A DNA stretch of 64,000 bases, from contig NC_054543.1 of assembly GCF_017654505.1 (NCBI RefSeq), positions 24,342,339 to 24,406,338 of the forward strand, in the 5' to 3' direction. The position numbers and the translations under genes are program-made. Source of the DNA: Polyodon spathula. Its lineage: Eukaryota; Chordata; Actinopteri; Acipenseriformes; Polyodontidae. The notes under the pieces are model-generated. The model was not told the DNA's origin. It saw only the letters and a program-made list of their open reading frames with translations, and made no database searches. Shown here one piece after another: positions 57,940 through 64,000 of this stretch. Position 1 is the first letter of the stretch; each line of letters opens with the position of its first letter.

Positions 57940-60774
57940 TAATGTATTGTTACTGCAGGCTGTAGGAAGAGCATACTGTAGTTGACAGAGTGTCAAGAAG
58001 GACTCTGGAGAAAGAGGAAGGCTATGTGCCTGCAGCGGAGTCTACCTTTATGGAATGTAAATAACTGGCAACAGAACTGCCCGACCAGGCCTGTCTGTGA
58101 TAAACAAACAGAGTGTGCAAAAGGCTAGGGAAGAATGCAGTAAACCGTCTCCAAATGATGACACTGAAATATAAAAGGGTAGTCTTGACACACTCAGACA
58201 CAATGAAGAGAGCTCCATTCGGACACTTTTACCGGCTAAAGGGGGGATCCATTTGTTCTTATTTGGCCTTTAATGACCATTGCGTGCAGAGCGAACCTGC
58301 ATCCTTAACAGCACCTGAACACCATTAGCTAACAAACTGGATGGCATCCCAGTTATTTTTTTAATAATTTTTTTTTGTTTGTTTCTTCTTGGTATGCAGT
58401 GCTAATGATTTTCTTCTAAACTTAAGTTCATAAATCTCAGAAATACAAGTATGATTAAACTCTGGCACACTGTGTATGTAATGTATCCAGAATTACCAGG
58501 TTGAATTTGACACTGTTAAAATAACACCGTCTAAAATAAACAATATTTAACTTTTTTCCATACCGCACATGTTGAAGTTGAACTCTCTGTTATAAATGTG
58601 AAGACCAGTTACAATAAAGGCAACATATTCAAATATATTCAAATATAATGACAAAAATATTATCCTGTACTTTATTATTTGGTATACTGCTAAAACATCA
58701 CACAAAACTACAAACAGACCCCTAATGTAAAAAACAATGTTCTTACATATTGACAGTACACTTTAGCTGCAGCTCAGTATTAGATTCGCTATATAATCAA
58801 TACCTTAAATAAAATGTATACATTTGTCATTGGCCTATTTTGTTATACTTCATAAAACAAGGAAACAAAAAAAAAAAAAAAAAAAAAAAAAAATAGAAAA
58901 CTCACTTTAGGATTCTCGGTATGGTTATTCTGGGAAATGTGTTCTAAAAAGTCAACTGGGTTGCTATAGCCCACAGGAACGGTTTCAGAACTAACTTTCA
59001 TCCCAGCCTCAACCTTCTGACTTTAATTAGAACCAGCTGCTAAAACCAACCCTAATTATAAAAACAAGAAAGACCCCCCCCCCCCCCACACACACAAAGT
59101 AATTTCCAATTTTCAACCACTAGGGGTCCCTAAGGATCTTCCACACAGCCTGTTTTCATCACCCCACTTTGAACAAAGCCTTCACATAAAAGGGAACCCC
59201 TCAGTACCCCCCACCCAACAGAACTGGACTGAATTCAACAATTGTTTCCCAAGCCTTGGGAGTGTTAGATCACTTGCATTCATCCTCCAAGCGAGTCCAG
59301 GCAAGCAAGCCCAGGCTTTTTGGTTGCACAGGGGCTTACTGTGAAACTAAGACATGTATGTGCTTTCCAATCATGGCTAAAGAGAGCCCTGGCCTCCTTC
59401 CATGCTTCTTTCTGTGCAAAGCTGCTGCCGACTAAATCACACCCAGGCTGTGTCTTAATGTACCTACGAGAAGTTAATTTTTGTGTCTGTCCACCACTGT
59501 GTAGGGGTGTCTCTGCCTCTCTCAATGTATAGGGAGGACCACAGTTGCTTGTCAATACTTTCAATAATTCAGGTAAAACAAGATAACCGGGACAAAAAGT
59601 CAAGGAAGTTTCAGACAAACCATTAATATCGACCTGAAAACAAAAATCCACCTTAAATCATATAGTAATTAAATATCCCCCCTGTTACAGTATATATGCT
59701 TTAGAGTTGAGGAGCAATAGCACTGGCTACAGTTAGGCACGGCGATGACAGGCAGCTGGCACTGAGAGCTTCCCCTCACAGCTGGACCACCAAACTCATT
59801 TGAGTTATGGGTTCAGTTTCAAGAGGTAAAAAGCATGGGCACCTTGTAAATTAGCCTGTTATCTGTCTGCACCACCTAGCCCCTTAGAGATTCCAATTCT
59901 AACACCTCTAACTGGAACATGAAATCCTTTCCCTCATAAAATGGTTCCAGTTTATCTCCCCCGTGTCTGCTGCAGCACTTGAATGCAGAGAGCTCTGTGT
60001 CAGCGACCCATGTTCTGTGAAGCTGCCCAACTGTTCCTTGCCTGGCTCACCGTTGAGGCATCTGTGTGCCCTGGAGCTACACAGGTGTGAAAAAAATCTA
60101 ACCAGCAGTCGAGGGGACATGGTGAGAGATGAGTGCATCTCAGCTCTGGCTCCTTCTCTCAACTAACACCAGCCTGGAGAGGATTAGGAGACCAAAAATA
60201 GCGCCAAAGCCTAGTGCCTGTTTCTAATTGTAATTCTTCTCTTTACATTAGAATCAGCAGTTAAAGGATAACACATGGCATTATACTAGGATTTTTACCC
60301 CTGTACATATAATTCAAAATACACCTGAATTGTGTCAAATATTACTTTTTATGGTAGTATAAATATGTACAGAAACCTTGCTTTACAGCCAACACAATAT
60401 AAAGGCCACCTAAAAATTCAGGCCACTTTTTTCAGTCCCGATTTGATCTTATTGACATCAATGTAGAGTCACCTTCACTACTAAGGCCAACCCCTTTATT
60501 CAGTATTGAGGCCACTATCAGAAGTCCCAAATCTATGAAGCCCTCTCTAATAAGACTATAGTACTGTAAAACTAGAATGCAAAGTGATGCAACAGATTTG
60601 CAAATAGGATTTCAATAATACAAATAACAGCCAAATAGAAAAGTTTGCATAGAAGAAAACTAAAAGAAATAACTGTTTGACATATGTTCCACCTTCCTCT
60701 TAAGGCCACATTTTGTATCGTGGTGGTTGCACTGAATTGCACTGTACTTGAATGGCCAACATTAACACAAAGAC
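57940..60774. other. AHR intron, nothing recognised except homopolymer runs
   Basis: Includes a poly(A) run at 58868-58893 and a C run at 59074-59087. The stretch 59280-60170 is less AT-rich and has open frames on both strands, but none resembles a known protein or has convincing splice sites. Confidence 0.5.
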
Positions 60775-61107
60775 GTCAAGCACAGGTCTCTAGTCATTTT
60801 TTCTCCGGAAAAAGCCGAGAAAACCTTTCAACGGCCGAGTGAGACCGATAGGAGCCGAGAGAAGCTGAAAAAAAGGGGCCGGATCTGAGCAGTACACATA
60901 GACCCGGCACCACAGAGATAACACGGACATAAAAAAAGAAGATAGCTGCTTCCACATCCAGCGCTCAAAGAATATCACAGACATTTGCAGAGCTTTTTGA
61001 GATGTTATAGTAATGCAATAATAACTTGGATCGCATTATTGAGGAGTTTGGTGATAAAACAAGTGATCAGGAGATAATTTAACAGTATGCACATCTATGA
61101 AGAGGTA

Positions 61108-62740
61108 CAGTGGCTCTCAAAAGTATTCACTCCCCTTGGACTTTTCCACATTTTATTGTGCTACAACATGGAATCAAAATGGATTTATTTAGGAGTTTTT
61201 GCCACTGTTCAACACAAAAAAAGTACATAATGTCAAAGTGAAAAATAAAATCTACAACTTATTCTAAATTAATTACAAATACAAAACAGAAAATAATTGA
61301 TTGCATAAGTATTCACCCCATTGAATCAATATTTGGTAGAGGCACCTTTGGCAGCAATTACAGCCATGAGTCTATTTGGATAAGACACTACCAGCTTTGC
61401 ACATCTGGACACTGCAATTTTTGCCCATTCTTCTTTGCAAAATTGCTCAAGCTCCGTCACGTTGGATGGGGACCTTTAGTGAACAGCAATTTTCAACTCT
61501 TTCCACATATTCTCAATTGGACTGAGGTCCGGGCTTTAACTGGGCCACTGCAGGACATTGGCTTTTTTGTTTTTAAGCCACTCCAGTGTGGCTTTGGCTG
61601 TATGTTTGGGGTCATTGTCCTGCTGGAAGATGAATCTTCTCCCAAGTCCTAGGTGTTTTGCAGACTTCAGCAGGTTTTCCTCCAGGATTTCTCTGTACTT
61701 TGCTGCATCCATTTTGCCCTCTATCTTCACGAGCTTTCCAGGCCCTGACACAGAAAAGCACCCCATAGCATGATGCTGCCACCACCATACCTCACGGTAG
61801 GGATGGTGTTCTCAGGATGATGTGCAGTGTTAGGCTTGCGCCAAACATAGCGCTTAGCATTAAGGCCAAAAAGCTTTATTTTGGTCTCATTAGACCATAG
61901 AATCTTCTTCCCCTTGGTCTCAGAGTCAGCCACATCCCTTCTGGCAAACACTAGCCGAGATTTGATGTGAGTTGTTTTCAACAATGGCTTTCTTTTTGCC
62001 ACTCTCCCATAAAGGCCAGTTTTGTGAAGCACCTGGGCTATTGTTGCCGTATGCACAGTGTCTCCCAGCTCAGCAGTGGAAGACTGGAACTCCTTAGAGT
62101 TGCCATAGGCCTCTTGGTGGCCTCCCTGACTAGTGCCCTTCTCACCCGGATACTCAGTTTTTGAGAACTGCCTGTTCTAGACAGATTCACAGTTGTCCCA
62201 TATTCTCTCCATTTCTTATTAATGGGCTTTACTGTGCTCCGGGGGATATTCAATGCCTTGGAAATGTTCTTATATCCTACCCCTGACTGGTGCTTTTGAA
62301 GAACCTTATTCCGGATTTGCTTTGAATGATCCTTTGTTTTCATGACGTAGTTTTTGTTAGGGAATGTACTAACCAACTGTGGGACCTCCCAAGACAGGTG
62401 TATTTAATCTGAAATCACGTGAAACACCTTAATTGCACACAGGTGGACTCCATTCAACTAATTATGTGACTTCTAAAGACAGCTAGTTGCACCAGGGCTT
62501 ATTTAGGTGTGTCATAGTAAAGGGGGTGAATACTTATGCAATCAATTATTTTCTGTTTTATATTTGTAATTAATTTAGAACAATTTGTAGATTTCACTTT
62601 TCACTTTGACATTATGGACTTTTTTTGTCTTGATCAGTGGCAAAAACACCTAATTAAATCCATTTTGATTCCATGTTGTAAACCAATAAAGTTCAAGGGG
62701 GGTGGGGGGGGGGGTGGGGGGATACTGTAGAGAGCCACTG
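61108..62740 (-). mobile_element. Tc1/mariner element, family F, complete ends
   Basis: CAGTGGCTCTCAAAAGTATT at the left and TAGAGAGCCACTG at the right are inverted, with TA on both sides. The piggyBac-like copy at 34320-34892 shows the unfilled site (AGAGGTATGTG), so the insertion is defined to the base. The transposase is on the minus strand. Confidence 0.93.
61326..62343 (-). pseudogene. Tc1 transposase, family F, broken
   Basis: The minus-strand ATG at 62341-62343 starts MKTKDHSKQIRNKVLQKH. The DNA-binding half has GYKNISKALNIPRSTVK and [17 protein letters not shown]. After a frameshift comes [20 protein letters not shown]. The first catalytic motif is [12 protein letters not shown], with Asn where the family has Asp. 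Next are [20 protein letters not shown], a frameshift, then [17 protein letters not shown] (second Asp) and an NPIEN motif, ending TKY and stop at 61326-61328. It is dead by frameshifts and by the Asp to Asn change. Confidence 0.9.
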
Positions 62741-62942
62741 TATGTGATAAATACAGCGAGCAAGGGGTGGGGTGGGGCTGTAGATGCAGTACTGTGTCCT
62801 GTTTATATGCAGTGACTTTTAAACCTATTTTACTCTGAAAAAAATACTTTTAACAGCATGTGTAAAATAAACAGCGGGTCTGAATATAAATTGGACCCGA
62901 CGCACCTGACAGACGGCGAATAAATGGACTGCAAAGAGTTAA

Positions 62943-64000
62943 CAGCATGCAGATACAGGGCTATTGGCGAGGGAGCTGCAGTCAGTGGGTGGAGGGTCTT
63001 TTTGTCATACACAGCTAAATAATTCATTTCCTCTGGACACTGGTGACTCATGCTTTGTCTAGACTAAATCCTAATTTCTAAATATAGTTTAACAATACAA
63101 GTACAATACAGAATGCACAGTACACGTTCTATATACAATTCACAGTACACATACAGGTACTGAAAGAGAGAAGGAAAACAAACCCAGTTACATAAGAATT
63201 TTCCTGACACACCAGGGCCCCTACATGCTGAGATGTAAAGAGGGCGGCGGGCCTATGCGGTTTGGGAAAGGGGGAATTATTGAATTCTCATTGAGGCCTG
63301 ATGAACTTAAGAGATTTGTGTTTTGGCATCTTTTGACAAGCAGGAAAACCAGAAAAGCTTGTACAAAGGTTTATTTTTGGTTTGTTTTTCTTTGTTTTGG
63401 AATTTCCTTTGTTTTAGGTAGAAAAAAACAATTCCATTTGCATGAAATTTCAACAACAAAAACCAAAAAAGCATTACTTGTGTTTGAGGCCTGAGGCCTA
63501 CATTTTGAGAATACTTTATCTTATGTTTGTCTAATGTAATAGTCATGACATCCCAAGCTAGTATTCTGTAATATATAAAAGCTGCATCTCCCTGTTCAAA
63601 GTCATTTTTAGTTATGATGAGCAAGATGGTAAAAGAAGTGGTAACAACCATATTACAGAGCCATATATAGATTGCCTTTTAAATTATTATGATATCTTCC
63701 TTTTAAATAGGCTTCTCTTCCTTTCTATTTCAGTTCTTGGAGTCAGTATCTAGTCTCTTATACAAGGCATAGTGTACATTGCTACATATTAACTCTTATT
63801 ATAGACCCAGAGCATCATCCCCCACCAATTAAAAAGCTTAGACTGATCAGATTTCGCAGGGTCCAGGGGTAGGAGTGATGCAGTGCGCAAGGAAGAGACA
63901 GCGATGATCCAGCCAGAAAACAGATTTATTTTTGTAATCCAGGTCTGGTGACCTTAAACAATAATCCCAGGCAATACACAGCAATGTTCTATAAAACGGG
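62943..64000. other. AHR intron to end of window, nothing recognised
   Basis: No bHLH-encoding exon is seen here. Open frames on both strands are short and AT-rich. The AHR gene is expected to continue beyond the window. Confidence 0.5.

Larger units (their letters stand above)
60775..62942. mobile_element. piggyBac-like MITE, copy 3, split by a Tc1
   Basis: 60775-61105 and 62743-62942 together match 34400-34892 (CACAGGTCTCTAGTC, AAAAGCCGAGAAAACC; then ATACAGCGAGCAAGG, AATAAATGGACTGCAAAGAG and TTAA). The left terminus is missing. A Tc1 element fills the gap, with TA at each side. Confidence 0.85.

Noticed and set aside
59280..59651. Minus-strand frame of 123 codons
   Set aside because: No recognisable domain, no clear splice signals, and it does not match the AHR N-terminus.
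1..64000. CRISPR arrays, bacterial operons, tRNA or rRNA genes
   Set aside because: None was seen. The gene structure and repeats are those of a vertebrate genome.

Overview
This window is vertebrate DNA, most likely from a ray-finned fish. It is AT-rich and mostly CpG-poor, its exons are short and split by long introns, and it is crowded with Tc1/mariner, hAT, pogo-like, piggyBac-like, CR1, L2 and DIRS/Ngaro remnants. The CR1 tail made of TTCTTATG units and the mix of families would fit a non-teleost fish such as sturgeon or paddlefish, but that is inference.

The one host gene I can support is an aryl hydrocarbon receptor (ahr) on the minus strand. Eight exons line up in phase with the second half of every vertebrate AHR: the linker before PAS-A (45043-45164), PAS-A and the inter-PAS region (42009-42098, 37819-37939, 33267-33412), PAS-B (18343-18545, 17896-18005, 16947-17088) and a large glutamine-rich transactivation exon (14393-16391). 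A short, phase-compatible terminal exon at 4175-4285, followed by about 2.5 kb of transposon-free AT-rich DNA with AATAAA signals, probably gives the C-terminus and 3' UTR. The exons for the N-terminus and bHLH domain were not found and should lie beyond position 64000. Nearly the whole window is therefore one AHR gene, and most other features sit in its introns.

Layout: 1-1630 Tc1 copy; 1640-4174 probable 3' UTR; 4175-4285 last exon; 4286-14392 intron with a pogo-like composite, a Harbinger-like MITE, an anomalous 4.5-kb block (6194-10654), an internally deleted Tc1 and a GAGTC-repeat element; 14393-18545 exons 10 to 7; 18546-33266 intron packed with a hAT MITE, four Tc1-type elements laid end to end, a CR1 inserted in one of them, a DIRS/Ngaro relic and a pogo-like MITE; 33267-45164 exons 6 to 3 with MITEs, SINE-like repeats, a possible solo LTR, a GGTAC minisatellite and a TG minisatellite; 45165-64000 intron with a triple-nested transposon, a foldback element, a long-TIR transposon with a decayed ORF, and a piggyBac relic split by a Tc1.

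The oddest signal is the block at 6194-10654. Inside it, a SINE-like repeat (about 6301-6420) and a Tc1 3' end (about 9031-9134) match copies elsewhere in the window only when read backwards without complementing. DNA rearrangement cannot do this, so at least part of the block is a data or assembly artefact, and genes should not be called there. Patches of the block look normally oriented, so it is not one clean flip.
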